Positions 25,137-35,811 are shown, numbered from the stretch's first letter. The stretch: DNA of 64,000 bases from Arcanobacterium haemolyticum (GCA_021532125.1 JADYUX010000004.1:112554-176553); one strand, 5' to 3'. Program-made: numbers and translations. The notes: generated by a model from the sequence alone, not told the origin.

Positions 25137-25717
25137 CGTGCCGCAATAAAAGAATCAAGAGCTTCGCGGATACGCGCAGCTACGGCCTCAATGGAACCCA
25201 TACCATCAACCTCGACGACGATACCGCGCTCACGGTACACGTCAAGGAGAGGCTGCGTGGTTTCGTGGTAGAGAGCGATACGGTGACGGATCACCTCTTC
25301 GGTGTCGTCCTTGCGTCCCTGTTCCGAAGCACGCCCGAGAAGACGCTCCACGACGATGTCGTCATCCGCATTCAGGAGTACGACAGCATCGAGTGCCAAC
25401 CCACGCTTGTCAAGCAAGCCGTCGAGAGCAACAACCTGGTCGACATTCCGCGGGTAGCCATCAAGGAGGAATCCCTGTGCGACATCTGGTTGATCCAGAC
25501 GGGCATCGACCATACGGTTCGTCACTTCATCCGGAACAAGCTCGCCACGCGAGGTGTACGAATCAGCCAACTGTCCTAATTCGTCACCTGCTGACGAATG
25601 CGCGCGGAAAATAGCTCCAGTTGATACTGCAGGAATCCCAAGAGCCTCACAGAGCAATTCTGCCTGTGTACCCTTGCCTGCACCAGGAGGACCAACGAGA
25701 AGGAGACGGTAAGACAC
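25133..25717 (-). CDS. adk: adenylate kinase
   Basis: Interconverts AMP + ATP and 2 ADP. The GTG at 25717 gives the normal start (SYRLLLVGPPGAGKGTQAEL) with AAGAAG upstream; the frame extends 31 codons into the secY 3' end without similarity. 194 residues, the short form without a zinc LID: P-loop GPPGAGKGT, AMP site VSTGAIFRAH and GYPRNVDQ, LID LGRASEQGRKDDTEEVIRHR. Length is typical for Actinobacteria. Confidence 0.95.
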   Translation of the reverse strand: MSYRLLLVGPPGAGKGTQAELLCEALGIPAVSTGAIFRAHSSAGDELGQLADSYTSRGELVPDEVTNRMVDARLDQPDVAQGFLLDGYPRNVDQVVALDGLLDKRGLALDAVVLLNADDDIVVERLLGRASEQGRKDDTEEVIRHRIALYHETTQPLLDVYRERGIVVEVDGMGSIEAVAARIREALDSFIAAR

Positions 25718-25763
25718 GTGTAACTTCTTTCTGCCCGCTTCACCGGGCTCCTGGGCCCCGCTC

Positions 25764-27050
25764 TTAGCGCAGGAACCCGTCGTAATGGCGCTGCTGCAAC
25801 TGTGCATCAATATCCTTCACAGTCTGCAGACCAACGCCCACGAGAATCATGATCGACGTACCACCGAAGGAGCCGCCCATAATTCCCATCTGAGAGAACA
25901 TAATCGTCGGAGTGAGAGCGACGATCGCCAGGTAAATCGCACCAACCCACGTAATTCGGTTCGACACGTAGGAGAGGTAATCAGCCGTCGGCTTGCCTGC
26001 GCGAATACCCGGAATGAAGCCGCCGTAGCGCTTCATGTTGTCAGCAACTTCTTCTGTATTGAACGTGATCGACGTGTAGAAGAAGGCGAAGAAAATGATG
26101 AGGAGGGCGTAGAGGACAAGATAACCAACCGAACCGGAGGAAAGGTATCGGTTAATCCACTGCACCCAACCTGCAGTCTGGTCGCCGAACTGTGCGATCA
26201 TACCCGGCAGCATAAGGATCGACGAAGCGAAAATGACCGGGATAACATTCGCCATGTTGATCTTGATCGGCAGATACGTGGTGGAACCACCGTAGGTCCG
26301 GCGACCAATAACACGCTTGGCGTACTGGACTGGGATGCGGCGCTGGCTCTGCTCGACGAAGGTAACGACAGCTGTGATTGCGAGGAACATGGCAACCACG
26401 AGAATCGCACCCATCACGCCCTTATCCGAACGAATGACATTGATGAGCATTGTTGGGAAGTTTGCGCAGATACCCGTGAAAATGAGGATCGACATACCGT
26501 TGCCGACACCGCGCTCGGTAATGAGTTCGGCAAGCCACATGATAAGACCCGTACCGGCGGTCATCGCGAGAATCGCCATGAGGATCTTAAATGGGTTTGC
26601 CCCGGGAATCGGGTCCACATTACATGCTTGGAACAAATTAGAGTTCGCAACAGAGACGACAACCGAGCTCTGAAGAACGCCAAGACCAATCGTGAGGTAA
26701 CGGGTGTACTCCGTGAGCTTTGCCGTGCCGGACTGACCTTCCTTATGCAGCTCTTCAAAACGAGGAATGACCACGCGCATGAGCTGAATGATGATCGACG
26801 CCGTAATGTACGGCATGATGCCCAGCGCGAACACGGAGAGCTGGAGCATCGCGCCGCCGGAGAACAAATTGATCATCGACAGGAAATCGCCTGTACCCGA
26901 CTGAGTCATACACTCCCGGACGTTCTTAATTGAGACGAACGGTGCCGGAATATACGTGCCTAGCCGGTAAATCACCATGATTGCCATGGTGAAGAGCAGC
27001 TTACGGCGAAGGTCAGGGGTGCGGAACGCTGCCGCAAACGCCTTGATCAA
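25764..27050 (-). CDS. secY: preprotein translocase subunit SecY (TTG start)
   Basis: Channel of the Sec translocon with ten helices. Core starts IKAFAAAFRTPDLRRKLLFT; a TTG at 27050 directly before it has GGAGG 4 bases upstream, giving 428 residues, the usual length. A longer frame reaches 27089. Conserved: YRLGTYIPAP, FSGGAMLQLSVFALGIMPYI, ALGIMPYITASIIIQL, FFYTSITFNTEEVADNMKRY and GFIPGIRAGKPT. Separated from rplO by a terminator, it leads secY-adk-map. Confidence 0.95.
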   Translation of the reverse strand: MIKAFAAAFRTPDLRRKLLFTMAIMVIYRLGTYIPAPFVSIKNVRECMTQSGTGDFLSMINLFSGGAMLQLSVFALGIMPYITASIIIQLMRVVIPRFEELHKEGQSGTAKLTEYTRYLTIGLGVLQSSVVVSVANSNLFQACNVDPIPGANPFKILMAILAMTAGTGLIMWLAELITERGVGNGMSILIFTGICANFPTMLINVIRSDKGVMGAILVVAMFLAITAVVTFVEQSQRRIPVQYAKRVIGRRTYGGSTTYLPIKINMANVIPVIFASSILMLPGMIAQFGDQTAGWVQWINRYLSSGSVGYLVLYALLIIFFAFFYTSITFNTEEVADNMKRYGGFIPGIRAGKPTADYLSYVSNRITWVGAIYLAIVALTPTIMFSQMGIMGGSFGGTSIMILVGVGLQTVKDIDAQLQQRHYDGFLR

Positions 27051-27094
27051 TGTTCCTCCAAACGGAGCGAAAGTATCGCCCGCATCCAATTTAC

Positions 27095-27114
27095 GTGAGA
27101 GAGCAGACTCTCAC
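27095..27114 (-). promoter_or_regulatory. hairpin in secY leader
   Basis: GTGAGAG (27095-27101) pairs with CTCTCAC (27108-27114), loop 6. A -10-like TATAGT lies just upstream on the minus strand (about 27128-27133). The stem is ~45 bases before the TTG start, so it lies in the 5' leader and may affect mRNA stability. Confidence 0.35.
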
Positions 27115-27180
27115 CCAACCGCGATAACTATACCGTTGCCGCGGCCTCTTGGCTAAAATCTGCCGAAAGTTGAACATCAC

Positions 27181-27222
27181 AAAACGAGGGCCCCCACAGC
27201 TTATAGCCGTGAGGGCCCTCGT
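27181..27222 (-). terminator. terminator after rplO (end of S10-spc operon)
   Basis: ACGAGGGCCC (27184-27193) pairs with GGGCCCTCGT (27213-27222); the minus strand then reads TTTTGTG. Splits the ribosomal block from secY-adk-map. Confidence 0.82.
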
Positions 27223-27230
27223 CATTGAGA

Positions 27231-27695
27231 TCAACGAGCGGCGATCGATCCGCCAGCGGCCTCAATCTTTGCCTTAGCGGAGTTCGACCAAGCATCGACC
27301 TGAACGTCGAGCTTGACCGAGAGCTCGCCCGCACCGAGCACCTTCACGAGGCGCTTCGGGCGAACTGCGCCCTTGGCGACGAGATCGTCGACAGTCACAG
27401 TGCCGCCGTTCGGGAAGAGCTCGCCGAGCACCTCCACATTGACGACCTGGTACTCGACCCGGAACGGGTTCTTGAAGCCACGGAGCTTCGGCAGGCGCAT
27501 GTGGAGCGGCATCTGGCCACCCTCGAAGCGTGCCGGAACCTGGTAGCGAGCCTTCGTACCCTTGGTACCACGACCAGCCGTCTTACCCTTCGAGCCCTCA
27601 CCACGACCAACACGGGTCTTGGCTTTCTTGGCACCGGGAGCCGGACGCAGATCGTGGATCTTGAGGACCTGAGCCTCAGATGTTTCTTCAGCCAT
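27231..27695 (-). CDS. rplO: 50S ribosomal protein L15
   Basis: 154 residues: [60 protein letters not shown] and [21 protein letters not shown] are standard L15. The start shares one base with the rpmD stop (TGATG). Last gene before the terminator. Confidence 0.97.
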   Translation of the reverse strand: MAEETSEAQVLKIHDLRPAPGAKKAKTRVGRGEGSKGKTAGRGTKGTKARYQVPARFEGGQMPLHMRLPKLRGFKNPFRVEYQVVNVEVLGELFPNGGTVTVDDLVAKGAVRPKRLVKVLGAGELSVKLDVQVDAWSNSAKAKIEAAGGSIAAR

Positions 27696-27877
27696 CAGTC
27701 AACCTCCTCCACGGTCACAAGGTGAGCGACGGTACGGATAGCACCGCGCACCTCCGGACGATCCTCACGGACGACCGACTGGCCAATACGGCGCAGTCCG
27801 AGCGTCTTGAGCGTCGCCTTCTGGTTCTGCTTGCCACCAACGGTGGACTTAATCTGAGTGATCTTGAGCTGAGCCAT
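27695..27877 (-). CDS. rpmD: 50S ribosomal protein L30
   Basis: 60 residues from the second of two adjacent ATGs (27880 and 27877): [32 protein letters not shown] and [18 protein letters not shown] are standard L30. ATGATG overlaps the rpsE stop; the choice between the two starts is uncertain by one codon. Confidence 0.95.
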   Translation of the reverse strand: MAQLKITQIKSTVGGKQNQKATLKTLGLRRIGQSVVREDRPEVRGAIRTVAHLVTVEEVD

Positions 27878-28575
27878 CATGCACCAACTCCTGCAGCAGC
27901 CGCCTCGTTCTCAGCCTTGGCAGCTTCAGCTTCCTTCTCGGCACGAGCCTTAGCGTCAGCTTCGGCGCGTGCACGAAGCATCGACTCCGGAGCGACGCGC
28001 TCGAGGGGCAGACCACGGCGAGCAGCAACCGACTCTGGCTGTTCAAGGCCCTTGAGTGCCGCCACTGTTGCGTGGACGATGTTGATTGCATTGGACGAAC
28101 CGAGCGACTTGCTCAGGACATCGTGGATGCCTGCGCACTCCATCAGAGCACGAACCGGGCCGCCGGCGATAACGCCGGTACCGGGTGCTGCCGGGCGGAG
28201 CAGGACAACACCAGCGGCATCCTCACCCTGCACCACGTGCGGGATCGACGTACCGATGCGAGGAACGCGGAAGAAGTTCTTCTTTGCTTCCTCTGTGCCC
28301 TTGGCGATAGCGGCAGGAACTTCGCGTGCCTTGCCATAGCCAACGCCCACCGTGCCGTTGCCGTCACCCACCACGACGAGCGCGGTGAAGGACATGCGAC
28401 GACCGCCCTTGACGGTCTTGGCAACACGGTTGATGGAGACGACGCGCTCGATGTACGCCGACTTCTCCTCATTGCGACGCTCGCGGCGATCGCCGCGACG
28501 CTCGCGGCGGCCGCTACGCTCGCGGTCGTTTTCTTCGGGGCCGTTTCCAGCCCGTCCTCGCTGCTGTGCAGCCAT
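27877..28575 (-). CDS. rpsE: 30S ribosomal protein S5
   Basis: Decoding-accuracy protein. 232 residues; core ~35-200 with [60 protein letters not shown] and [20 protein letters not shown]. Both ends are extended: an Arg/Glu-rich head (repeated [12 protein letters not shown]) and an Ala/Glu-rich tail, as in related actinobacteria (E. coli S5 has 167). Confidence 0.96.
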   Translation of the reverse strand: MAAQQRGRAGNGPEENDRERSGRRERRGDRRERRNEEKSAYIERVVSINRVAKTVKGGRRMSFTALVVVGDGNGTVGVGYGKAREVPAAIAKGTEEAKKNFFRVPRIGTSIPHVVQGEDAAGVVLLRPAAPGTGVIAGGPVRALMECAGIHDVLSKSLGSSNAINIVHATVAALKGLEQPESVAARRGLPLERVAPESMLRARAEADAKARAEKEAEAAKAENEAAAAGVGA

Positions 28576-28604
28576 CGTATAAACCTCTTCTCGCTATCGC
28601 GGAC

Positions 28605-28976
28605 TCACAGAGCCAGTCCGGACTCGCGGGCGCCTTCAGCAACCGCGGCCACACGGCCGTGATACTTGTTGCCGCCGCGATCGAACACGACAGCCGTAAT
28701 ACCAGCTTCGAGTGCACGCTTGCCGATGAGCTCACCGACAGTGCGTGCCTTGTCAACCTTGTTGCCTTCAGACTCACGCAGCGCGGCTTCAAGCGTCGAT
28801 GCCGACACGAGCGTGTGACCGATGGAATCGTCGATGACCTGGGCCACCATGTGACGGTTGGAGCGGGTAACCACGAGACGGGGACGAGCTGCGGTGCCAG
28901 CGAGCTTCTTGCGAAGACGGAAATGGCGGCGAGCACGTGCGACGAACTTGCCCTTGCCCTTGACGGTGACAGCCAT
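28605..28976 (-). CDS. rplR: 50S ribosomal protein L18
   Basis: 5S rRNA-binding protein of 123 residues from ATG 28976 (a GTG one codon upstream is also open). [36 protein letters not shown], and the ending [20 protein letters not shown] are diagnostic. Overlaps the rplF stop. Confidence 0.96.
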   Translation of the reverse strand: MAVTVKGKGKFVARARRHFRLRKKLAGTAARPRLVVTRSNRHMVAQVIDDSIGHTLVSASTLEAALRESEGNKVDKARTVGELIGKRALEAGITAVVFDRGGNKYHGRVAAVAEGARESGLAL

Positions 28977-29512
28977 CACTTACCAGCCTTTCCAGCCTTG
29001 CGACGAACAACTTCGTCGGCGTAACGAACACCCTTGCCCTTGTAAGGCTCAGGCTTACGCAGCTTGCGGATATTAGCGGCGGTCTCTCCAACCAACTGCT
29101 TGTCGATGCCGTTGACCGAGAAGCGAGTGGGTGTCTCAACCGCGAAGGTAATACCTTCGGGTGCAGGAACCAGAATCGTGTGGGAGTAGCCGAGGGAGAA
29201 CTCGAGGTCCGAACCCTTAGCAACTACACGGTAACCAGTGCCGACGATCTCCATGGCCTTGGTGTAACCCTGGGTTACGCCGATGACCATGTTGTTCACG
29301 AGCGAGCGGGTGAGGCCGTGGAGCGAACGCGAGAGGCGCTCGTCGTTCGGGCGGGTCACATGAACCGCTCCTTCTTCGAGCTTCACTGCGATCGGCTCAG
29401 CAACGGTGTGCGACAGGGTGCCCTTGGGACCCTTCACCGTGATTTCCTGGCCGTTGATTGTTACCTCGACGCCTGCGGGAACCGCAACGGGAAGCTTGCC
29501 AATACGTGACAT
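28976..29512 (-). CDS. rplF: 50S ribosomal protein L6
   Basis: 178 residues: [67 protein letters not shown] and [20 protein letters not shown] are standard L6, which supports the sarcin-ricin loop region. 16 bases after rpsH. Confidence 0.97.
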   Translation of the reverse strand: MSRIGKLPVAVPAGVEVTINGQEITVKGPKGTLSHTVAEPIAVKLEEGAVHVTRPNDERLSRSLHGLTRSLVNNMVIGVTQGYTKAMEIVGTGYRVVAKGSDLEFSLGYSHTILVPAPEGITFAVETPTRFSVNGIDKQLVGETAANIRKLRKPEPYKGKGVRYADEVVRRKAGKAGK

Positions 29513-29528
29513 TACTCAATACCTCCCG

Positions 29529-29927
29529 TCACCAGACGTAAGCGAGGACTTCCCCGCCAACGCCCTTGTCCTTGGCCTCGCGGTCCGTGAGGAGGCCGGA
29601 GGACGTGGACAGAATGGCCACGCCGAGGCCGCCGAGGACGCGGGGCAGATTCGTCGACTTCGCGTACACGCGAAGACCCGGCTTCGACACACGACGCACA
29701 CCAGCGAGTGCGCGCTCACGGTTGGAACCGAACTTGAGCTTGAGTGTGAGCGTCTTGCCCACCTTTGCATCTTCAACCGCGAAGCCAGCGATGTAGCCTT
29801 CACGCTCGAGGATGGATGCGATGCTCGACTTGAGCTTCGAGTACGGCATGGATACCGACTCGTGGTACGCCGAATTGGCGTTGCGCAGACGCGTGAGCAT
29901 GTCTGCGATAGGGTCAGTCATAGACAT
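29529..29927 (-). CDS. rpsH: 30S ribosomal protein S8
   Basis: Binds the central domain of 16S rRNA. 132 residues as written ([20 protein letters not shown]); the second Met at 29921 may be the real start. Other blocks: [40 protein letters not shown] and [11 protein letters not shown] at the end. In the spc part between rpsN and rplF. Confidence 0.97.
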   Translation of the reverse strand: MSMTDPIADMLTRLRNANSAYHESVSMPYSKLKSSIASILEREGYIAGFAVEDAKVGKTLTLKLKFGSNRERALAGVRRVSKPGLRVYAKSTNLPRVLGGLGVAILSTSSGLLTDREAKDKGVGGEVLAYVW

Positions 29928-29981
29928 TGGGCTATTGCCCTTCCTCGTCGCGGTTTCCCTTTCGGACCTACGACGTAGTGC

Positions 29982-30167
29982 TTACCAGCTTGACTTCGTG
30001 ACACCGGGGAGTTCGCCACGGTGGGCCATCTCCCGCAGGCAAATACGGCACAGGCCGAACTTGCGGTACACGGAATGCGGACGTCCGCAGCGATTGCAGC
30101 GTGTGTACGCACGAACGGCGAACTTCGGCTTGCGGGCTGCCTTCTCCTTGAGAGCGGTCTTTGCCAT
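29982..30167 (-). CDS. rpsN: 30S ribosomal protein S14 type Z
   Basis: 61-residue zinc form: [20 protein letters not shown] then [20 protein letters not shown], giving a C-x2-C and C-x2-C zinc site. The short zinc type in the spc operon is the ancestral one; actinobacteria often hold a second zinc-free copy elsewhere. Confidence 0.97.
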   Translation of the reverse strand: MAKTALKEKAARKPKFAVRAYTRCNRCGRPHSVYRKFGLCRICLREMAHRGELPGVTKSSW

Positions 30168-30169
30168 TC

Positions 30170-30727
30170 TCAGGCCTCCTTGAACGGGAATCCGAGTTGA
30201 CGCAGGAGGAAACGACCTTCTGCATCGTCCTTGGCCGTGGTGACGACCGTGATGTCCATACCGCGGACGCGATCAATCTTGTCCTGGTTGATCTCGTGGA
30301 ACACGGTCTGCTCGGTAAGACCGAACGTGTAGTTGCCGTGTCCGTCGAACTGCTTGGGGCTCAAGCCGCGGAAGTCGCGGATGCGCGGAAGCGCTGTCGA
30401 GAGCAAGCGGTCGAGGAACTCCCACATACGATCGCCACGGAGGGTGACGTAGCAGCCGATGGCCTGGCCTTCGCGCAGCTTGAACTGAGCGATGGACTTC
30501 TTGGCCTTCGTGATCTGCGGCTTCTGACCGGTAATTGCGGTCATGTCGGCGATTGCGCCCTCGAGAATCTTCGAATCGCGAGCAGCGTCACCGACGCCCA
30601 TGTTCACGACGATCTTCTCGAGATTTGCCACGTTGTTCGGGTTCGTGTAGTTGAACTCGGACTCGAGGGCTGCGATGATCTCTGCCTTGTACTTCGCCTT
30701 GAGGCGGGGGTCAGTGTGCTCGCTCAC
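30170..30727 (-). CDS. rplE: 50S ribosomal protein L5
   Basis: 5S rRNA-binding protein, 185 residues from a GTG at 30727 that overlaps the rplX stop (GTGA). Blocks: [58 protein letters not shown] and [20 protein letters not shown] are typical. rpsN follows 2 bases later. Confidence 0.97.
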   Translation of the reverse strand: MSEHTDPRLKAKYKAEIIAALESEFNYTNPNNVANLEKIVVNMGVGDAARDSKILEGAIADMTAITGQKPQITKAKKSIAQFKLREGQAIGCYVTLRGDRMWEFLDRLLSTALPRIRDFRGLSPKQFDGHGNYTFGLTEQTVFHEINQDKIDRVRGMDITVVTTAKDDAEGRFLLRQLGFPFKEA

Positions 30728-31068
30728 AGCTCGATCTCCTTCCCGCCGCGGCGGCCGATGCGCTCACGAACGATCTTCTTGCGACCGTCGCGCTCGACTT
30801 CAACCTCACGGAATCCAACGCGAACCGGCTTGTTATCTGGGCCGACGAGCATAACGTTGGACACGTGGATCGGAGCCTCAACGGTTTCGATACCACCGGT
30901 TGTGCCGCCACGCTGGGTCTGACCGACCTTGACGTGCTTCTTCACGCGCTGAACACCTTCGACAACCACGCGGTTGTTCTTGGTATCGACGCGCAGGACG
31001 CGGCCCTGCTTGCCCTTATCGCGGCCAGCGATGACCTGGACGAGGTCGTCCTTCTTGATCTTCGCCAT
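30724..31068 (-). CDS. rplX: 50S ribosomal protein L24
   Basis: Assembly initiator of the 50S subunit. The ATG at 31068 gives 114 residues ([20 protein letters not shown] with the KOW motif); a longer frame upstream runs antisense to nothing but in a different phase of rplN and is ignored. [20 protein letters not shown] is diagnostic. Start shares a base with the rplN stop. Confidence 0.96.
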   Translation of the reverse strand: MAKIKKDDLVQVIAGRDKGKQGRVLRVDTKNNRVVVEGVQRVKKHVKVGQTQRGGTTGGIETVEAPIHVSNVMLVGPDNKPVRVGFREVEVERDGRKKIVRERIGRRGGKEIEL

Positions 31069-31436
31069 CAGATCACCTCCGGTGCGAGCGAGATGATTCG
31101 CATGAACTTCTTGTCGCGCAGCTCGCGGCCAACGGGGCCGAAGATGCGCGTTCCGCGAGGCTCGCCGTCGTTCTTCAGAAGAACGGCAGCGTTCTCGTCG
31201 AAGCGGATGTACGAGCCATCCGGGCGACGAGTTTCTTTCCTCGTGCGGACGACGACGGCCTTGACCACGTCGCCCTTCTTGACGTTTCCGCCAGGGATAG
31301 CATCCTTGACGGTGGCGACGATCGTGTCGCCAATTCCGGCGTAGCGTCGGCTCGAACCGCCGAGCACGCGGATGCAAAGGATTTCCTTCGCACCCGTGTT
31401 GTCGGCGACCGAAAGCCGCGTCTCCTGCTGGATCAT
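31068..31436 (-). CDS. rplN: 50S ribosomal protein L14
   Basis: 122 residues: [59 protein letters not shown] and [20 protein letters not shown], ending LREKxxF-like [17 protein letters not shown]. Lies 82 bases after rpsQ, the largest gap in this part of the operon. Confidence 0.97.
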   Translation of the reverse strand: MIQQETRLSVADNTGAKEILCIRVLGGSSRRYAGIGDTIVATVKDAIPGGNVKKGDVVKAVVVRTRKETRRPDGSYIRFDENAAVLLKNDGEPRGTRIFGPVGRELRDKKFMRIISLAPEVI

Positions 31437-31518
31437 GTGTGATTTCTCCTGTCGTCGTGCCGGTTCTCGAATAACGAGCCTTGCCGAACGGATGGGGTCT
31501 TATGCGTGGCCCTAAAGG

Positions 31519-31791
31519 TCACTTAGCCTTCTCGATGATCTCGACGACGCGGAAGTGCTTGGTAGCACTGAGCGGTCGAGTCTCCATGATGCGGACGAGA
31601 TCGCCCACACGCACTTCGTTCTTCTCATCGTGGGCCTTGACGCGACGCGTGTGAGTGATGACCTTGCCGTAGAGCGGGTGCTTACGGCGATCCTCAACCT
31701 CAACGATGACGGTCTTGTCCATCTTGTCACTGACAACGTATCCACGCTCGACCTTGCGGTTGTTGCGCGGCTGAGTGTTCTGTTCGCTCAC
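31519..31791 (-). CDS. rpsQ: 30S ribosomal protein S17 (GTG start)
   Basis: 90 residues from GTG 31791, with GAGG just upstream and 7 bases after the rpmC stop; the longer frame to 31869 would overlap rpmC and is rejected. [39 protein letters not shown] and [20 protein letters not shown] are standard S17. Confidence 0.95.
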   Translation of the reverse strand: MSEQNTQPRNNRKVERGYVVSDKMDKTVIVEVEDRRKHPLYGKVITHTRRVKAHDEKNEVRVGDLVRIMETRPLSATKHFRVVEIIEKAK

Positions 31792-31798
31792 TTTAACC

Positions 31799-32032
31799 TC
31801 ACTTTTCGACCGACGGGGCCGTGCGGATGTTGAGCTCGCGCTCACGCTTGACAGTGTAAATACGGGCAATGTCGCGACGAACCTGCTGAAGGCGGCCGCT
31901 GTCCTCGAGGCGGTGAGTAACTGCAGAGAAACGAAGGTTGAAGAGTTCTTCCTTAGCTTCCTTGAGCTTCTCGAGGAGTTCGGCGTCGGTCAAGACGTCG
32001 AGGTCTTCTGTGGTCAATCCCTTGGCCATCAT
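31799..32032 (-). CDS. rpmC: 50S ribosomal protein L29
   Basis: 77 residues: two-helix protein at the tunnel exit, with [40 protein letters not shown] and [18 protein letters not shown] overlaps the rplP stop (ATGA). Confidence 0.96.
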   Translation of the reverse strand: MMAKGLTTEDLDVLTDAELLEKLKEAKEELFNLRFSAVTHRLEDSGRLQQVRRDIARIYTVKRERELNIRTAPSVEK

Positions 32033-32445
32033 TCACCTTCCTCACGGACAACAAAACGGGTCTTCATCGGCAGCTTGTGCATGGCGCGCATCATAGCTTC
32101 GCGAGCGAGCGTCTCATCGACGCCCGAAAGCTCAAACATAACACGTCCAGGCTTAACATTGGCAACCCAGGTTTCGACCGGGCCCTTACCGGAACCCATT
32201 CGAAGGCCGAGTGCCTTCTTCGTCAGCGGGCGATCCGGGAAGATGTTAATCCAGATCTTACCGCCACGCTTGACGTGACGAGTCATAGCGATACGAGCTG
32301 CTTCGATCTGACGGTTGGTGATGTACGCCGGCTCAAGCGCCTGGATGCCGTAATCACCAAAGGCCAGTCGCGTGCCGCCCTTTGCCATACCGCTACGGGT
32401 CGGACGATGCTGCTTGCGCCACTTAGTACGACGTGGGATCAGCAT
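32029..32445 (-). CDS. rplP: 50S ribosomal protein L16
   Basis: 138 residues: [75 protein letters not shown]. Binds near the A site and tRNA elbow. Coupled to rpmC; 3 bases after rpsC. Confidence 0.97.
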   Translation of the reverse strand: MLIPRRTKWRKQHRPTRSGMAKGGTRLAFGDYGIQALEPAYITNRQIEAARIAMTRHVKRGGKIWINIFPDRPLTKKALGLRMGSGKGPVETWVANVKPGRVMFELSGVDETLAREAMMRAMHKLPMKTRFVVREEGE

Positions 32446-32448
32446 GGA

Positions 32449-33267
32449 TCAGGCCTCCGTTCCTGTGGTGGCCGGCTCTGCTGCGGGAGCTTCAGCGGCT
32501 GGCTGCTGCGTAGCTGCTGCCTGAGCCTGAGCGTTTCCGCGGCCCGGACGATCGCCACGGCGACCGCGACGATCGCCTCCACGTCCACGTCCACGAGGAG
32601 CCTCGGCGAGCGTGCGGTAGTACTCGGCGTCAGTGACGTCGCCGCGGTATACCCACACCTTGACGCCAATACGTCCGAAGGTGGTACGTGCCTCGTAGAA
32701 GCCGTAATCGATGTTTGCGCGGAGCGTGTGCAGCGGCACGCGCCCCTCGCGGTAGAACTCCGAGCGCGACATTTCAGCGCCACCGAGTCGGCCAGAGCAC
32801 TGGACACGGATGCCCTTTGCGCCGGCGCGCTCTGCGGACTGAATGCCCTTGCGCATTGCGCGGCGGAAGGAGACGCGGGATGCGAGCTGCTCGGCGATGC
32901 CCTGAGCAACGAGCTGTGCGTCGGCCTCCGGGTTCTTGACCTCAAGGATGTTGAGCTGAATGGACTTGCCGGTCAGCTTCTCGAGGTCGGTGCGGAGGCG
33001 ATCGGCCTCTGCGCCGCGACGGCCGATGACGATTCCGGGGCGGGCCGTGTGGATATCCACGACGACGCGCTCGGCGCGACGCTCGATGTTGACGCGCGAA
33101 ATTCCTGCGCGCTCAAGCGTCTTCTCAATCATGCGGCGAATCTGAATGTCCTCAGCGACGAAGTCAGCGTAACGCTGACCCGGCTTGGACGAATCTGCGA
33201 ACCACTTGGAGCGGTGATCCGTGGTGATTCCGAGTCGGAACCCAGTTGGATTAACCTTCTGGCCCAC
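32449..33267 (-). CDS. rpsC: 30S ribosomal protein S3
   Basis: mRNA-entry helicase protein with KH domain. 272 residues from GTG 33267; [40 protein letters not shown], and INIxEV-like [20 protein letters not shown], then [20 protein letters not shown]. The last ~55 residues are a Gly/Arg then Ala/Pro-rich tail ([16 protein letters not shown]), as in other Actinobacteria. Start overlaps the rplV stop by one base. Confidence 0.97.
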   Translation of the reverse strand: MGQKVNPTGFRLGITTDHRSKWFADSSKPGQRYADFVAEDIQIRRMIEKTLERAGISRVNIERRAERVVVDIHTARPGIVIGRRGAEADRLRTDLEKLTGKSIQLNILEVKNPEADAQLVAQGIAEQLASRVSFRRAMRKGIQSAERAGAKGIRVQCSGRLGGAEMSRSEFYREGRVPLHTLRANIDYGFYEARTTFGRIGVKVWVYRGDVTDAEYYRTLAEAPRGRGRGGDRRGRRGDRPGRGNAQAQAAATQQPAAEAPAAEPATTGTEA

Positions 33268-33647
33268 TATCGGGTCCTCCTCTTCGATCCCGCAGCGACC
33301 TTCTCGTCGCTGACAATAACGGTGATGTGGCTCGTACGCTTAAGGATGCGGTTTGCACGACCCTGAGCGCGGGGCTGGATGCGCTTCATTGTGGGGCCTT
33401 CATCGGCGTAAACCGCCTGGATGAAGAGATCGCCCTCTTCGAAACGCTCGCCGGCCTGATCCGCAGCGTAGCGGGCATTGGCAATAGCCGACTCAACAAT
33501 CTTTGCAACGGGCTCCGCAGCTCCCTGGGGTGCAAAACGGAGCACTTCAAGCGCCTCAACAGCACGCTTGCCGCGGATGACATCCACGACACGACGGGCC
33601 TTCTGGGGCGTGACGCGCACGAATCGCGCTTGCGCCTTGGCTTCCAT
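33267..33647 (-). CDS. rplV: 50S ribosomal protein L22
   Basis: Tunnel-lining protein, 126 residues: [60 protein letters not shown] and ITVIVSDEK. The extended loop that carries macrolide-resistance changes is present and looks normal. Confidence 0.97.
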   Translation of the reverse strand: MEAKAQARFVRVTPQKARRVVDVIRGKRAVEALEVLRFAPQGAAEPVAKIVESAIANARYAADQAGERFEEGDLFIQAVYADEGPTMKRIQPRAQGRANRILKRTSHITVIVSDEKVAAGSKRRTR

Positions 33648-33684
33648 CTTTTAGCCTTACTCTCTCTGCTCGTTAGGCTGCGCC

Positions 33685-33966
33685 TCAGCGGCGGCGGCCC
33701 TTACGGTCGTCCTTCTCGTGCCCGCGGAATGTGCGGGTCGGGGCGAACTCCCCGAGCTTGTGGCCGACCATGGATTCGGTGACGAACACCGGAACATGCT
33801 TGCGGCCGTCGTGCACGGCAAAGGTGTGACCAAGGAAGTCGGGGGTGATTACCGACCGACGTGACCAGGTCTTAATAACGTTCTTGGTGCCCTTTTCGTT
33901 CTGCTCGTCGACCTTCTTGAGAAGGTGATCGTCAACGAAGGGGCCCTTCTTGAGACTACGCGGCAT
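33685..33966 (-). CDS. rpsS: 30S ribosomal protein S19
   Basis: 93 residues: [60 protein letters not shown] and [13 protein letters not shown]. Forms a head complex with S13. 15 bases after rplB. Confidence 0.97.
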   Translation of the reverse strand: MPRSLKKGPFVDDHLLKKVDEQNEKGTKNVIKTWSRRSVITPDFLGHTFAVHDGRKHVPVFVTESMVGHKLGEFAPTRTFRGHEKDDRKGRRR

Positions 33967-33981
33967 TCAGCTCATCCTCTC

Positions 33982-34818
33982 TTAGCGCTTGTTGCCGGTC
34001 TTGCGACGGCGCACAATGAGCTTGTCGCTGGCCTTGTTCGGACGACGGGTGCGGCCCTCAGGCTTGCCCCACGGGCTGACCGGGTGACGGCCACCGGAGG
34101 TCTTGCCCTCGCCACCACCGTGCGGGTGGTCGACCGGGTTCATGACAACGCCACGGACGGTCGGGCGGACGCCCTTCCAACGCAGGCGGCCTGCCTTACC
34201 CCAGTTGATGTTCGACTGCTCGGCGTTACCAACCTCGCCGACGCATGCACGGCAGCGAGCATCCACGTTGCGGATTTCGCCGGATGGCATACGGAGCTGG
34301 GCGTAACGGCCTTCGCGGGCTACGAGCTGCACCGAGGCGCCAGCGGAACGTGCGATCTTGGCGCCACCCTGTGGGCGAAGCTCAACGCAGTGAACCGTGG
34401 TACCTACCGGGATGTTCTTCAGCGGGAGGTTGTTGCCTGGCTTGATGTCGGCACCTGCACCGTTTTCGACGATGTCGCCCTGGTGAAGGTTCTTGGGGGC
34501 CAGGATGTAGCGCTTCTCGCCGTCTGCGTAGTGGAGCAGTGCGATACGAGCGGTACGGTTCGGGTCGTATTCGATGTGTGCGACCTTAGCCGGGATGCCG
34601 TCCTTGTCCCAACGACGGAAGTCGATGAGGCGGTACTGGCGCTTGTGGCCACCACCCTTGTGACGGGTTGTGACGCGACCAAGGTTGTTACGGCCACCGG
34701 TCTTGGTGAGTGGGCGAAGCAGCGACTTCTCCGGCGTCGATCGGGTGATCTCAGCGAAGTCGGCCACGCTCGCACCGCGACGACCCGGGGTCGTCGGCTT
34801 GTACTTACGGATTCCCAT
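33982..34818 (-). CDS. rplB: 50S ribosomal protein L2
   Basis: Peptidyl-transferase region protein, 278 residues: [60 protein letters not shown] and the conserved histidine region [20 protein letters not shown], ending [13 protein letters not shown]. Confidence 0.97.
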   Translation of the reverse strand: MGIRKYKPTTPGRRGASVADFAEITRSTPEKSLLRPLTKTGGRNNLGRVTTRHKGGGHKRQYRLIDFRRWDKDGIPAKVAHIEYDPNRTARIALLHYADGEKRYILAPKNLHQGDIVENGAGADIKPGNNLPLKNIPVGTTVHCVELRPQGGAKIARSAGASVQLVAREGRYAQLRMPSGEIRNVDARCRACVGEVGNAEQSNINWGKAGRLRWKGVRPTVRGVVMNPVDHPHGGGEGKTSGGRHPVSPWGKPEGRTRRPNKASDKLIVRRRKTGNKR

Positions 34819-34853
34819 GAGTTCAGATCCTCAAATTTCCTCGGCGTGCGGCG

Positions 34854-35165
34854 TCAGCCGACGATATCGCCGTAGATGTCGATGCTGCCCTCGCGCAGCG
34901 TGATGATCGCGCGCTTGGTGTTCTTGCGCTTGCCGATGCCATCGCGCGTGCGACGGGTCTTACCCTGACGGTTCTGGGTGTTCACCGACTCGACCTTGAC
35001 ACCGAAGATGGTCTCAACGGCCTGCTTGATCTCAGTCTTGTTGGCGCGGGGGTCCACGATGAACGTGTACTTGCCCTCGTCCTCAAGACGAGCCGACTTC
35101 TCGGACGTCACAGGCTGGATGATGACATCGTGCGGGTGCTTATTCCAGAAGCTTGCCTCGCTCAC
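34854..35165 (-). CDS. rplW: 50S ribosomal protein L23
   Basis: Docking site for trigger factor and SRP at the tunnel exit. 103 residues from GTG 35165 overlapping the rplD stop (GTGA): [40 protein letters not shown] and [20 protein letters not shown] are standard. Confidence 0.96.
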   Translation of the reverse strand: MSEASFWNKHPHDVIIQPVTSEKSARLEDEGKYTFIVDPRANKTEIKQAVETIFGVKVESVNTQNRQGKTRRTRDGIGKRKNTKRAIITLREGSIDIYGDIVG

Positions 35166-35809
35166 TTCTCCTCCTTGCCGTTCTTCTCCACGAAGGCGGC
35201 GAAAGCCGACTCAGTGAACACGACGTCGTCTGCAACGAGAACGTCGTAAGTGTTGACCTGGTCAACGTAGATCACGTGTGCCTCAGGAGCGTTGCGCAGC
35301 GACAGTACCGTGATGTCATCTTCGCGGGATGCGACGACGAGAGCAGCGCGCTCGTCGATGACCTTACGAAGAAGGGTGACTGCAGCCTTCGTCGACGGTG
35401 TTTCACCTTCGAGGAACGCCTTGACAACGTGGATGCGACCGTTACGAGCGCGATCGGAGAGTGCCTGGCGCAGTGCTGCGGCAATCATCTTCTTAGGTGT
35501 GCGCTGTGCGTACGAGCGCGGCTGAGGGCCGTGCACGATGCCGCCACCGGTGAAGTGAGGAGCGCGGATCGAACCCTGGCGGGCGCGACCGGTGCCCTTC
35601 TGCTTGAACGGCTTCTTGCCGCCACCGGAAACCTGGCCACGCGTCTTGGTTGCGTGCGTGCCTGCACGGGCAGCAGCAAGCTGAGCCACGACGACCTGGT
35701 GGATCAACGGGATGTTTGCGTCAATGTCGAAGATCGACGCGGGAAGTTCGACGGTGCCAACGGCTTCGCCAGCTACGTCGAGAACGTCTACCTTGAAGGA
35801 CTCCGCCAT
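35162..35809 (-). CDS. rplD: 50S ribosomal protein L4
   Basis: Assembly and tunnel protein, 215 residues: [60 protein letters not shown] and [20 protein letters not shown]. In E. coli it also represses its own operon; no such leader element could be identified here. 2 bases after rplC. Confidence 0.97.
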   Translation of the reverse strand: MAESFKVDVLDVAGEAVGTVELPASIFDIDANIPLIHQVVVAQLAAARAGTHATKTRGQVSGGGKKPFKQKGTGRARQGSIRAPHFTGGGIVHGPQPRSYAQRTPKKMIAAALRQALSDRARNGRIHVVKAFLEGETPSTKAAVTLLRKVIDERAALVVASREDDITVLSLRNAPEAHVIYVDQVNTYDVLVADDVVFTESAFAAFVEKNGKEEK

Positions 35810-35811
35810 GT

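Noticed and set aside
25785..26933. 382-residue plus-strand frame antisense to secY
   Set aside because: Asp/Arg/Asn/His-rich shadow of the hydrophobic codons of secY; no start signals.
30724..31377. long form of L24 starting at 31377
   Set aside because: Upstream part overlaps rplN in another phase and has no similarity; ATG 31068 with exact family start is used.
32077..33366. 429-residue plus-strand frame antisense to rplP-rpsC-rplV
   Set aside because: Runs across three certain ribosomal genes and has no family similarity.
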